A DNA stretch of 39,774 nt from positions 1-39,774 of the forward strand of contig CAZTNG010000011.1 of NCBI GenBank assembly GCA_964615195.1, given 5' to 3'. The stretch comes from HGM20899 sp964615195. GTDB taxonomy: Bacteria; Pseudomonadota; Gammaproteobacteria; Enterobacterales; Succinivibrionaceae. The notes under the pieces were generated by a model. That model was not told where the DNA came from. It did not search any database and was given only the letters and a program-made list of their open reading frames with translations. Of this stretch, positions 27,259 to 35,570 are shown in pieces; position 1 is the stretch's first letter; each line of letters begins with the position of its first letter. The translations under genes were made by a program, and so were the position numbers.

Positions 27259-28239
27259 TTACTTAGGGATTTGAACTGCCAATCTGCGTAAATTCAATCC
27301 AATTTCAATAAACTCTTTTGCGTCCACACCTATAACATCTTTATCTGGAAACAATCGCTGCATGAATGATATTGTCATGTTATCCTTATTTGGATCCAAT
27401 AATGGCATAACAACCCGCTCATTAGAAATGATAAAGCCAACATATGAAGCATATAAATTTAAGTTAATATTATGATTAATGGATTCACCATTATTTATAT
27501 TAAAAATCTTTGGCGTTAATAATTTATGTACTATTAGTTTTCTTCCCAACGCATCCGTAGTATTTTGCAATACAATTAAAGCATCATTAGATATTTTATA
27601 TTGCGGATCATTTTCATCCTCACACCAATGCAAAATTACTTCTCTTTCCCTAATAAAAACACATAAATTATCAATGTATCCTTTAAATCTGTCTCCATAC
27701 ATACCTTGTTTTAACCAAATAATCTTGGTAACACCCAAATTTTTACATATAAACAGAGAAATATCATCCCTCGATAATTCTAGGTTTTGGGACTTAAAAT
27801 ACTCCTCTGTAACAATACACGTTCCTTTCCCATCTACTGTAAAAGCTAGAGGATCTAGATTTATACCTATGTTCTCTTTTAAAATTTTATGGTGTTCTAC
27901 AATTTCATAAGAAAATGCGTCTGTATTTTTTCCACATAAAGCTTTTACTCCTCCCTTTTGTGCATTTTTTAGTATAAAAGGGAAATTATTCATAAGGCCA
28001 TAATTATATTCATCAACAGTTACAAGATTAATATGCTTTGGAATGATAAAACTAGCTCTATCTACTTGATTTTTAGGAACCACTACAAATGTAGGAGTGG
28101 CCATGGAAATAGCCATTGCAACTCTAGCAAATATTTTTTGCAAAGGTATCTCATTCACGCATAAAACGTTATTTCCTAAAGGCCATAACATCCATGCTGC
28201 TCTTTGTGGAGCGAATTCTGCTGTCATGGAATATTCCAT
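27259..28239 (-). CDS. Agmatine deiminase family pseudoenzyme (catalytic residues lost)
   Basis: The 326-residue protein is a full-length member of the AguA/peptidylarginine deiminase family, judging by MTAEFAPQRAAWMLWP near the N-terminus, VDGKGTCIVTEE, LGVTKIIWLKQGMYGD, DNLCVF and LYASYVGF. The active-site motifs are all altered. RDTGP becomes MNNFP (83-87), so the catalytic Asp is Asn84. EGGS becomes DPLA (129-132), replacing the Glu-Gly-Gly. GH(V/I)DN becomes GYIDN, so the catalytic His is Tyr188. The C-terminal NIHC becomes NLRR (316-319), so the nucleophilic Cys is Arg319. The frame is open throughout, so it is not a decayed pseudogene. AGGTGA precedes the ATG by six bases. No polyamine gene is adjacent. 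It cannot be a working deiminase by the known mechanism. Confidence 0.85.
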   Translation of the reverse strand: MEYSMTAEFAPQRAAWMLWPLGNNVLCVNEIPLQKIFARVAMAISMATPTFVVVPKNQVDRASFIIPKHINLVTVDEYNYGLMNNFPFILKNAQKGGVKALCGKNTDAFSYEIVEHHKILKENIGINLDPLAFTVDGKGTCIVTEEYFKSQNLELSRDDISLFICKNLGVTKIIWLKQGMYGDRFKGYIDNLCVFIREREVILHWCEDENDPQYKISNDALIVLQNTTDALGRKLIVHKLLTPKIFNINNGESINHNINLNLYASYVGFIISNERVVMPLLDPNKDNMTISFMQRLFPDKDVIGVDAKEFIEIGLNLRRLAVQIPK

Positions 28240-28297
28240 ATTTAATCACCTGTATTTACAATAAATTTTAAATTATTTTTCATAGCCTTACAATTAA

Positions 28298-28334
28298 TCA
28301 AAAAAGGCTTAAACAAAGTTTAAGCCTTTTTTTA
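28298..28334 (-). terminator. Rho-independent terminator after ompA
   Basis: A 15-bp stem, AAAAAAGGCTTAAAC (28300-28314) with GTTTAAGCCTTTTTT (28318-28332), has a three-base loop. On the minus strand it follows the ompA stop and ends in a T-run. The mirror-image run makes it bidirectional. Confidence 0.9.
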
Positions 28335-28357
28335 ACTATTATCGAATATAAGTAAAA

Positions 28358-29407
28358 TTACTTAGTTTCTGTTTCCTGTGAAACACCACTGAACTTAACT
28401 TCAACACGACGATCAGGAGCTAAACATTCAACTAACTTTGCGCGATTAGCAATCTTATCACACTTTGTACCAGTTACAGGCTTTGATTCACCATAACCTT
28501 CTGCAGTAATAACACTTGGATCAATGCCATCAGCAACGAATTCTTCTACAACAGTGCGAGCTCTAGCCTTTGATAACTTCATGTTGCTTTCATCAGAACC
28601 AATGCGGTCAGTATGACCTTCTACCTTGATCTGTACATTTTTTAGATCGTTATTCTTAATTTCACTTGATACTTTTGCTACACTATCTTTACCAGTGTTA
28701 GATAGTTTTGAACTACCTAAAGTAAATAATGCTGTTGAGTCTAAAGCAAAATTCTTTTCTACAATAACTGTCTGTGGTTGAACAGCAGGCTCTGGAGCAG
28801 GAGCTGCAGCAACAACAGGTTCTGCACCACCAAATTTATATTCTAAACCTAAAGAAAGATTGTTTAAATCTGGTGCATAACCAAAATCATTAATTTCAGC
28901 AAATTTATGAGCATATGTATACTCAAGTCTTACTAAGAAATCACCAAAAGCTACACGTGAACCTAAACCTAATAATGGAACAAATTTTGAACCTGTTGAA
29001 TCAAAATTATCATCTTTAGTATTAGCATACAATCCACCTAATTTTAAAAACACATCATCTGTTTCATTAAAAGGTAAACCAATTAAAGTAGCAATTTCTG
29101 CACCATGAACTGTGTAATCACCTAAATTTGTACCATTATAAGCACCTTTATTGCTATATTGGCCTAAATAGTCATAACCAATTTCTGCACCAAAGAACTT
29201 TGAGAAATTATATCCAGTATACAAACCATAAGTATAATCATTTTTTTCATCTGTAGAAACACCAACAGCATTACGACCACTATGAGCTTCTACATGACCC
29301 CAACCAGCTTTAACACCAACATATGATGTACCTGCTTCAGCAGCAAAAGTAATTGATGATACAGATAGTGCACCTAATACGGCAACAGCAACTAAAGTCT
29401 TCTTCAT
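28358..29407 (-). CDS. ompA: Outer membrane protein OmpA
   Basis: OmpA links the outer membrane to peptidoglycan. The ATG at 29407 gives 349 residues with the signal peptide MKKTLVAVAVLGALSVSSITFA. An ATG five codons earlier overlaps the GGAAGA ribosome binding site and is rejected. An eight-stranded beta-barrel (about 28-200, starting TSYVGVKAGWGHVE) is joined by an Ala/Pro hinge (VAAAPAPEPAVQPQ) to a C-terminal OmpA domain. That domain contains VEGHTDRIGSDESNMKLSKARA with the conserved Asp and Arg peptidoglycan contacts (GHTD, SxxRA-like). The cysteine pair in KCDKIANRAKLVECLAPDRR matches the disulphide of enterobacterial OmpA. The mRNA has a long leader of about 110 bases, as is usual for ompA. 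Confidence 0.96.
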   Translation of the reverse strand: MKKTLVAVAVLGALSVSSITFAAEAGTSYVGVKAGWGHVEAHSGRNAVGVSTDEKNDYTYGLYTGYNFSKFFGAEIGYDYLGQYSNKGAYNGTNLGDYTVHGAEIATLIGLPFNETDDVFLKLGGLYANTKDDNFDSTGSKFVPLLGLGSRVAFGDFLVRLEYTYAHKFAEINDFGYAPDLNNLSLGLEYKFGGAEPVVAAAPAPEPAVQPQTVIVEKNFALDSTALFTLGSSKLSNTGKDSVAKVSSEIKNNDLKNVQIKVEGHTDRIGSDESNMKLSKARARTVVEEFVADGIDPSVITAEGYGESKPVTGTKCDKIANRAKLVECLAPDRRVEVKFSGVSQETETK

Positions 29408-29524
29408 AATATTTTCTTCCATTATCTTCTATAAATTGAAGCTTTTTTATAAGTAAATTGTTATATTTAATTATTACAACACCTATAGATAAAATGTGAT
29501 GTAATTCAAAGAAACAACATTACC

Positions 29525-29553
29525 ATTATATTTACATCATATTTTAAAATCAA
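29525..29553 (-). promoter_or_regulatory. ompA promoter
   Basis: On the minus strand TTGATT (29553-29548) and TATAAT (29530-29525) are 17 bases apart, near consensus. Transcription would start around 29518. The leader contains an imperfect hairpin (TTACATCAC paired with GGTGTTGTAA), which may affect mRNA stability. Confidence 0.75.
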
Positions 29554-29605
29554 TATAAAAATTTTTACACAATAAAATTTACGTATAAAACTATATCATA
29601 TTTAT

Positions 29606-30235
29606 TTAATCTTTTATTATAAAATATGGTAATTGTGTCATTATAGAGTTTATAATCATTTCAGTATATTCAATCAAATCAAGACTTTTATTGTCTATAA
29701 ACATTTTTAAATATCCATCCATTACAGCAAATGCATAATTAGATGCTAAAGAAGCATTTACTTCTTTAGATAATTCACCACAATTAATTGCATTTTTAAT
29801 AAATAATGAAATTCTGCCTTTCAATTCTTTATCAAAATCTTCAATGAGTTTTCTAATTCTATTAGAGCCCTGTTTCCCCCACATAATGGAACCAATAACT
29901 CTCAAAAAAACCACATTTTCTTCATCTTGTAGTATTTCCTTTATACTCATTAACCAAATTCTCATTTCGGACAAAGGGGAACCTGTTTCAGCTTTTTGGG
30001 TACTAACAAGACTATAATAACTAACATCATACTTGCACATAGCCTTCCACAATTCGAGAAATAATTCATCTTTATTTTGGAAATGCCAATACACACCCCC
30101 CCTTGTAACCCCAGCTTCATCAGCTATATCACATAAATTTGTTCTATCAAATCCTTTTTTACAAAACAAAACTTTTGCTACATCCATGATATTTTCTTTT
30201 GTTTTAAGGGCTTCCTCTCTTGTTTTCCTCACCAT
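29606..30235 (-). CDS. acrR: TetR-family repressor AcrR
   Basis: AcrR represses the acrAB efflux operon and itself. The 209-residue protein (E. coli 215) begins MVRKTREEALKTKENIMDVA, matching AcrR, followed by the TetR helix-turn-helix (LCDIADEAGVTRGGVYWHF, about 34-52). The C-terminal all-helical domain, expected to bind ligands, is divergent. It is transcribed away from acrA. An extended -10 (TG-C-TATTCT on the minus strand, 30293-30285) overlaps operator 1, which predicts autorepression. Confidence 0.93.
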   Translation of the reverse strand: MVRKTREEALKTKENIMDVAKVLFCKKGFDRTNLCDIADEAGVTRGGVYWHFQNKDELFLELWKAMCKYDVSYYSLVSTQKAETGSPLSEMRIWLMSIKEILQDEENVVFLRVIGSIMWGKQGSNRIRKLIEDFDKELKGRISLFIKNAINCGELSKEVNASLASNYAFAVMDGYLKMFIDNKSLDLIEYTEMIINSIMTQLPYFIIKD

Positions 30236-30289
30236 CTACCACACCTAACACAATTACTAATTCTAAATTAACTAATTTTTTATTAGAAT

Positions 30290-30313
30290 AGCATACATTC
30301 ACGTTTGTATGTA
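30290..30313. promoter_or_regulatory. AcrR operator 1 (over the acrR promoter)
   Basis: Read on the minus strand this 24-bp site is TACATACAAACG followed by TGAATGTATGCT. It has the same outer half-sites as the E. coli AcrR operator (TACATACA...TGAATGTATG). It covers the acrR extended -10 element. Confidence 0.8.
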
Positions 30314-30397
30314 AAATATTTTTTATTCCATACATCACAGTTTTACCGACAATATTACTTCTACTGTCTAATATAAAGGTTTTTTAAAATTAAAAAT

Positions 30398-30421
30398 AAT
30401 ATACATTCATGTTTGTATGTA
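30398..30421. promoter_or_regulatory. AcrR operator 2 (over the acrA promoter)
   Basis: On the minus strand it reads TACATACAAACA followed by TGAATGTATATT, nearly the same as operator 1 and 108 bp away from it. It ends where the -35 of the acrA promoter should lie (-10 TATAAT at 30444-30449), so bound repressor would block RNA polymerase. Confidence 0.8.
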
Positions 30422-30443
30422 TACAATAATTAATTTTTTGCTA

Positions 30444-30449
30444 TATAAT
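30444..30449 (+). promoter_or_regulatory. -10 box of the acrA promoter
   Basis: A perfect TATAAT lies 23 bases past operator 2. The -35 position (ATACAA at 30421-30426) is weak and touches the operator. Transcription would start near 30456, giving a leader of about 30 bases before the ATG at 30487. Confidence 0.6.
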
Positions 30450-30486
30450 GAACATGGTAAATTTGAAAAAAAATGGAGCTACTCAA

Positions 30487-31689
30487 ATGCAAATAAACAT
30501 GACAAAACAAAAGTTAATAAAAACTTTTGCCTGTCTTTTAGCTATAAACTTGTCAGCATGTGGTGGTGAGCAATCTGCTCAACAAATGCAAATGCCACCA
30601 TCTGCCGTTGATTACACAATTGCAAGCAAAGCCAATATACCCGTTACATCAAACTTAATTGGAAGAACAATTGCAGTTCGCACTGCAGAAGTAAGACCTC
30701 AAGTATCAGGCGTTATTTTAAAGAGAATGTTTACAGAAGGCTCTGTAGTACAACAAGGACAACAGCTATATCAAATTGATCCAGCTATTTATGAAGCTCA
30801 ACTATCAAGTGCTAAGGCTACACTTGCTCAAGCAACTGCTAATTTGTATTCCACAAAAATTAAATTCGATAGATATTCAAAGCTTATTACAACTAATGCC
30901 ATCAGTAAACAAGATTACGATGATGCAGAAGCTGCATATAAGGTTGCTCAAGCAACTGTTTTAGCAGGAGAAGCCTCTGTTAAAACAGCGCAAATTAATC
31001 TAGGTTATACTAAAGTTTATGCTCCAATAACAGGAACTATTGGTCGTTCAGCTGTAACAGAAGGAGCTTTGGTTACAAATAACCAATCTCAAGAACTGGC
31101 AACTATTCAACAACTAGACCCTATATATGTTGACCTAGGACAGTCTGTAACAGACTATTTAAAATTAAAACGCAATATTATAAATGGCACATTTGATAAA
31201 AATAATAATTCTCAACAAGCAGAATTATTCTTTGAAGATGGGCAAAAATATAATCAAAAAGGAACACTTGAATTCTCCGAAGTAAATGTTGACCAAAGCA
31301 CAGGAATGCTTGCTGTACGATTAAACGTACCTAATCCAGATCATCTCCTATTGCCAGGAATGTACATAAAGGCTTCCATTAATGAAGGAATTCAAAAAGA
31401 TGCCTTAGTTATTCCTCAAGTGGCAGTCCTTCGTCAAACAAATGGAACATCTATTGTATATACTGTTGAAAATGAAGGCTGTGCACCTACTTTTAAATTC
31501 TGCGTAGGCATGAGAGTAGTAGATTTAGCTAATGAATATAATGATATGTATGTAATTTCTTCAGGTTTAAAGAGTGGTGACCGCGTTATTACTTCTAATC
31601 TTCAAAAAATTGGTCCTGGTGCACCTATCAATCCCATTGAAAAAAATGCATTAGATCAACCAAAAGCTAATAATTTAGAGGAATTATAA
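30487..31689 (+). CDS. acrA: RND efflux periplasmic adaptor lipoprotein AcrA
   Basis: AcrA bridges the inner-membrane pump AcrB to a TolC-type outer membrane channel. The ATG at 30487 has GGAG (30475-30478) eight bases upstream and gives 400 residues (E. coli 397). ATGs further upstream (30448, 30454) would fall at or before the predicted transcription start. The signal ends in a lipobox, NLSAC, with Cys25 as the acylated residue. Biotinyl-lipoyl halves (VRPQVSGVI and the later YAPITGTIGRSAVTEGALV) flank an alpha-hairpin (about 100-165), followed by beta-barrel and membrane-proximal domains. Its stop codon overlaps the acrB ATG by one base. No tolC is present in the window. Confidence 0.95.
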   Translation: MQINMTKQKLIKTFACLLAINLSACGGEQSAQQMQMPPSAVDYTIASKANIPVTSNLIGRTIAVRTAEVRPQVSGVILKRMFTEGSVVQQGQQLYQIDPAIYEAQLSSAKATLAQATANLYSTKIKFDRYSKLITTNAISKQDYDDAEAAYKVAQATVLAGEASVKTAQINLGYTKVYAPITGTIGRSAVTEGALVTNNQSQELATIQQLDPIYVDLGQSVTDYLKLKRNIINGTFDKNNNSQQAELFFEDGQKYNQKGTLEFSEVNVDQSTGMLAVRLNVPNPDHLLLPGMYIKASINEGIQKDALVIPQVAVLRQTNGTSIVYTVENEGCAPTFKFCVGMRVVDLANEYNDMYVISSGLKSGDRVITSNLQKIGPGAPINPIEKNALDQPKANNLEEL

Positions 31690-34600
31690 TGGCTAGATTT
31701 TTTATAGATAGACCAATCTTTGCATGGGTAATTGCTATAGTTATCATGCTTGCAGGATTGTTAGCTATTAACACGTTGCCTGTATCTCAGTACCCAACAA
31801 TTGCACCGCCTTCAATTTCTATTAGTGCAACATATCCTGGTGCTAATGCAAAAACTGTTGAAGATACCATGACTAAAATCATCGAACAAAACATGATTGG
31901 TTTAGACGGTTATATGTACATGACATCAACCTCTGATTCATATGGTCAATCTGAAATAGAAATAACTTTCGAACCGGGAACAGATCCTGATATAGCTCAA
32001 GTTCAAGTTCAAAATAAACTTCAGCAATGTCAATCTCAATTGCCTACAGTGGTTCAACAAAATGGTATTGATGTACAAAAGAGTACTAATAGCTTTCTAA
32101 TGGTTGTAGGTTTAGTTTCTGATAATCCTGAACATAAAGAAGTTGACCTTGCAGACTATGCAATAGCAAATATGCAAGAACCACTAAGTCGTGTTCAAGG
32201 TGTAGGTGACATAACTGTTTTTGGTTCTGAGTATTCAATGCGAGTATGGATTGATCCCGACAAATTAAATCACGTAAATTTATCAGTTCCTGAAGTTTTA
32301 GCGGCAATTAAAGCACAAAATGCTCAAATCACCTATGGCTCTTTAGGAGGAGCACCAGCCACAAAAGGACAAGTATATACTTATACAATAGCTGGTCAAT
32401 CTCGTTTAAACACTCCTGAACAATTCCAAAACATCGTTGTACGTATGAACGAAGATGGTACTAAAGTATTGTTAAAAGACGTTGCACGTGTAATGCTAGG
32501 AAATGCCAATTATAATTTTGATGCAAAATATAATGGCAAAGCAACAGTTGGTATTGCCATAGAATTAGCTACAGGTGCAAATGCGCTTGGTACAGCACAG
32601 CTAGTAAAAAAAGAAGTAGAACGACTATCTAAGTACTATCCTAAAGATGTTAGTACCGTAATGCCATTTGATACAACACCTTTTATTAAAGTTTCTATAG
32701 GTGAAGTTATTGATACATTATTTGAAGCAATTATTCTTGTATTTTTAGTAATGTACATATTTTTGCAAAACTTTAGAGCTACATTAATTCCTACTATAGC
32801 TGTTCCAGTAGTTCTACTTGGTACTTTTGGTGTTATGTCGGTACTTGGATTCTCGATCAATACACTTACAATGTTTGGTTTAGTTCTTGCTATTGGACTT
32901 TTAGTAGATGATGCTATAGTTGTTGTTGAAAATGTCGAACGTATAATGACAGAAGAAAACCTATCCCCAATAGAAGCAACAAGAAAATCAATGGATCAAA
33001 TTACAGGTGCTTTGATTGGTATAGCATTAGTACTTGCTGCTGTATTTATTCCAATGGCATTCTTTGGAGGTTCTACAGGTGTAATATATAGACAATTCTC
33101 TATTACTATCGTTTCTGCAATGCTTCTATCTGTTTTTGTTGCACTAACACTAACACCTGCTCTTTCTGCTACATTGCTCCAACCTAAAGGATACAAAACA
33201 TCAAATTATAAAGGAGCAATTGGTTTATTTCTAAAAATTAAAGATGTAATTGCAGACAAATCATATGAATTACTTTTATCTAAACTTTTAAATCTTTTTA
33301 ACAAATGTTTTAATTGGTTTAGCAGTTTGTACGTAAGCTTTGTAAAATACGTTGTTAAATCTATAATTTTATATATTGTAATATATATTGGAATATGTAT
33401 ATCCATGGGATATATGTTCATTAAAATACCTTCTTCATTCCTTCCTGAAGAAGACCAAGGTGTTTTAATGGTAATGGTTCAACTTCCTTCAGGTGCAACA
33501 ATTGAAAGAACAACTGAAACACTTGACAAAATGAGAGAATATTTCTTAATAAATGAAAAGTCGACTGTAGAATCTGTTATGACAGTAGCTGGATTTTCAT
33601 TCTCTGGTTCAGGACAAAATGCTGGTATGGCCTTCGTCAAACTAAAAGATTGGTCTATGAGAAAAGACCAAAACTCACATGTTCGAGCAATCGTTGGTAG
33701 AGCGTTTCCAGCATTAATGAGTATTAGAGAAGGTTTAGTTATACCTTTCAACTTACCAGCTATTCCTGAGTTGGGCACAGCAGCGGGATTTGATCTATAC
33801 GTACAAGATCAGCAAGGAGCAGGTCATGAAGCACTGCTTAATGCACGTAACAATATTATTAAAAAAGCCGCCGAAGGAAATAACAAAAATATTCTGACAA
33901 AGGTACGTGCAAATGGTATGGATGACACTCCAATGCTAAACGTTAATGTTGATTATCAAAAAGCAATGTCTCAAGGACTTAGCATTGCTGATATCAATAC
34001 AACTTTATCAACAGCTTGGGGTTCTAATTATATTGATGACTTTATTCATAACAATAGAATTAAGAATGTATATGTACAAGCAGAAGCTTCATCTCGTATG
34101 AGTTCAAAAGACTTCGAGAAATGGTATGTAAGAAATTCTCAAAACAAGCTCGTACCATTTACATCGTTTGCAACCACAACGTGGACATATGGATCACCAA
34201 GACTTGAAAGATTTAATGGTATTCCTTCTGTACAAATTAACGGCGAAGCTGTATCAGGAATATCAACAGGCCAAGCTATGGATGCAATGGAAAACATTGT
34301 TACTAATTTAGAAGGGAAATACAATGTAGCATGGCATGGAGTGTCTTTTCAAGAAAAACAATCAGGTTCACAAGCAGCATCTCTTTATGCCATTTCATTA
34401 CTTTTTGTATTCTTATGTTTAGCTGCATTATACGAAAGTTGGAGTATCCCATTCTCTGTAATGATGGTTGTACCACTTGGTATTGTCGGTGCGGTTGGTG
34501 CAGCATACCTTACTCAAGTATTCCCTAGCTTATTACCTTGGACAAGACCTCTAGAAAACGATGTATACTTCCAAGTTGGTTTACTTACCACAGTAGGCTT

Positions 34601-34931
34601 GTCTGCTAAGAATGCAATTCTTATAGTAGAGTTTGCTAAAGAACTGTACGATAAAGGTTATGGACTAACAAACTCCGTAATTGAAGCTGCAAAAATTAGA
34701 TTAAGACCAATTCTCATGACATCAATGGCCTTTATACTTGGTGTTCTACCGCTAGCACTAAGTACTGGAGCTGGTGCTGCAGGTCGTAACGAAATTGGAA
34801 TCTGTGTAATTGGTGGTATGATATCTGCAACAATTTTAGCAATATTCTTTGTACCTGTATTCTTCGTATTAGTAATGAGATATTTTACAAAATACAAACC
34901 TAAGGAACAAAAATTAGCTACAGAAAGTTAA
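31689..34931 (+). CDS. acrB: RND multidrug efflux pump AcrB
   Basis: AcrB is the proton-driven trimeric inner-membrane pump. The 1080-residue protein is somewhat longer than E. coli AcrB (1049). It carries the N-terminal MARFFIDRPIFAWVIAI, two sets of membrane helices and two large periplasmic loops. Proton-relay residues are conserved: Asp407 and Asp408 in LLVDDAIVVVENVER, and Lys974 in GLSAKNAILIVEFAK. The extra length comes mainly from the cytoplasmic linker between the two halves (about 510-560) and from a short insert before the last helices (TQVFPSLLPWTRPLENDVYF). It is translationally coupled to acrA and ends at a strong terminator. Confidence 0.96.
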   Translation: MARFFIDRPIFAWVIAIVIMLAGLLAINTLPVSQYPTIAPPSISISATYPGANAKTVEDTMTKIIEQNMIGLDGYMYMTSTSDSYGQSEIEITFEPGTDPDIAQVQVQNKLQQCQSQLPTVVQQNGIDVQKSTNSFLMVVGLVSDNPEHKEVDLADYAIANMQEPLSRVQGVGDITVFGSEYSMRVWIDPDKLNHVNLSVPEVLAAIKAQNAQITYGSLGGAPATKGQVYTYTIAGQSRLNTPEQFQNIVVRMNEDGTKVLLKDVARVMLGNANYNFDAKYNGKATVGIAIELATGANALGTAQLVKKEVERLSKYYPKDVSTVMPFDTTPFIKVSIGEVIDTLFEAIILVFLVMYIFLQNFRATLIPTIAVPVVLLGTFGVMSVLGFSINTLTMFGLVLAIGLLVDDAIVVVENVERIMTEENLSPIEATRKSMDQITGALIGIALVLAAVFIPMAFFGGSTGVIYRQFSITIVSAMLLSVFVALTLTPALSATLLQPKGYKTSNYKGAIGLFLKIKDVIADKSYELLLSKLLNLFNKCFNWFSSLYVSFVKYVVKSIILYIVIYIGICISMGYMFIKIPSSFLPEEDQGVLMVMVQLPSGATIERTTETLDKMREYFLINEKSTVESVMTVAGFSFSGSGQNAGMAFVKLKDWSMRKDQNSHVRAIVGRAFPALMSIREGLVIPFNLPAIPELGTAAGFDLYVQDQQGAGHEALLNARNNIIKKAAEGNNKNILTKVRANGMDDTPMLNVNVDYQKAMSQGLSIADINTTLSTAWGSNYIDDFIHNNRIKNVYVQAEASSRMSSKDFEKWYVRNSQNKLVPFTSFATTTWTYGSPRLERFNGIPSVQINGEAVSGISTGQAMDAMENIVTNLEGKYNVAWHGVSFQEKQSGSQAASLYAISLLFVFLCLAALYESWSIPFSVMMVVPLGIVGAVGAAYLTQVFPSLLPWTRPLENDVYFQVGLLTTVGLSAKNAILIVEFAKELYDKGYGLTNSVIEAAKIRLRPILMTSMAFILGVLPLALSTGAGAAGRNEIGICVIGGMISATILAIFFVPVFFVLVMRYFTKYKPKEQKLATES

Positions 34932-34949
34932 TCTTCCAATAAGTACTTT

Positions 34950-34990
34950 ATAAGGCCAAAATTCATAAAGAATTTTGGCCTTATTTTTTA
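34950..34990 (+). terminator. Rho-independent terminator after acrB
   Basis: A perfect 15-bp stem, ATAAGGCCAAAATTC (34950-34964) with GAATTTTGGCCTTAT (34970-34984), has a five-base loop and is followed by a run of T. Confidence 0.93.
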
Positions 34991-35267
34991 AAGAATTAAC
35001 AAATAATATCTTTAAAAAAAATAATAGTTCTTTTACGCATCGTTAATGACAATATTCCATTTTAATCATATTCATAACAATGTATGAACTAACTTCCTTT
35101 CAAGACAAGTTTATAAAAGCGGTACTATCTATTTACTTAAGAATCAAACTAAATATTGGTTTTAAAATGGATACTGAAATAATATTGCTTATTGATATTT
35201 TTATACAAGAAAATATCTTTCTTAATAAACAACGTTTCTCAATTTTGACAATCAAAATTCGATATTA
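34991..35267. other. Intergenic stretch between acrB terminator and tRNA-Leu
   Basis: I see no supported gene here. An 8-bp hairpin AATTTTGA-CAA-TCAAAATT (35241-35259) lies just beyond the 3' end of the tRNA-Leu gene and may be part of the tRNA precursor's 3' end, but it has no T-tract. A short open frame at 35080-35289 runs into the tRNA and is not credible. Confidence 0.5.
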
Positions 35268-35352
35268 TGGTACGAATGGAGGGACTTGAACCCTCATGTC
35301 TTTCGACACTAAGACCTGAACCTAGCGCGTCTACCAATTTCGCCACATTCGC
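35268..35352 (-). tRNA. tRNA-Leu (anticodon CAG)
   Basis: An 85-base class II tRNA with encoded CCA (35268-35270 as TGG on the plus strand). The anticodon loop TTCAGGT lies on stem CTAGG/CTTAG, giving anticodon CAG. A long variable arm (TGTCGAAAGACAT) and TTCAAGT T-loop are present. The acceptor stem GCGAATG/CATTCGT has a terminal G1-U72 wobble pair. The discriminator is A73, as required for leucine. Confidence 0.95.
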
Positions 35353-35362
35353 AATAATTATT

Positions 35363-35439
35363 TGGCGCTTCCGACGGGAGTCGGACCCGTGACCATTGCC
35401 TTCGGAGGGCAATACTCTATCCAACTGAGCTACGGAAGC
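35363..35439 (-). tRNA. tRNA-Arg (anticodon CCG)
   Basis: A 77-base tRNA with encoded CCA. The acceptor stem is GCTTCCG/CGGAAGC with discriminator G73. The D-arm is TAGCTCAGTTGGATAGAG, and the anticodon stem TTGCC/GGCAA carries loop CTCCGAA, giving anticodon CCG for codon CGG. It lies 10 bases upstream of tRNA-Leu in the same transcript. Confidence 0.96.
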
Positions 35440-35456
35440 ATTCTCTCGAACAACAC

Positions 35457-35484
35457 ATTTTATATAAAATTTAAACCCTGTCAA
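35457..35484 (-). promoter_or_regulatory. Promoter of the tRNA-Arg/tRNA-Leu operon
   Basis: On the minus strand a perfect TTGACA (35484-35479) is followed after 16 bases by TAAAAT (35462-35457). Transcription would start near 35450, about 11 bases before mature tRNA-Arg. Confidence 0.75.
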
Positions 35485-35570
35485 CTAACTTGAATATTAT
35501 TGATTGTAAGCTTAGTTATATTACTATACACTTATCCAAAAATACTTTTAATATTCATAAAGGACTATAT

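Noticed and set aside
27479..27910. A 143-codon plus-strand open frame opposite the deiminase-like gene
   Set aside because: It is antisense to a full-length recognisable protein and has no start signal or domain of its own.
35080..35289. A 69-codon plus-strand open frame after acrB
   Set aside because: Its end lies inside the tRNA-Leu gene, it has no convincing ribosome binding site and its composition is not protein-like.
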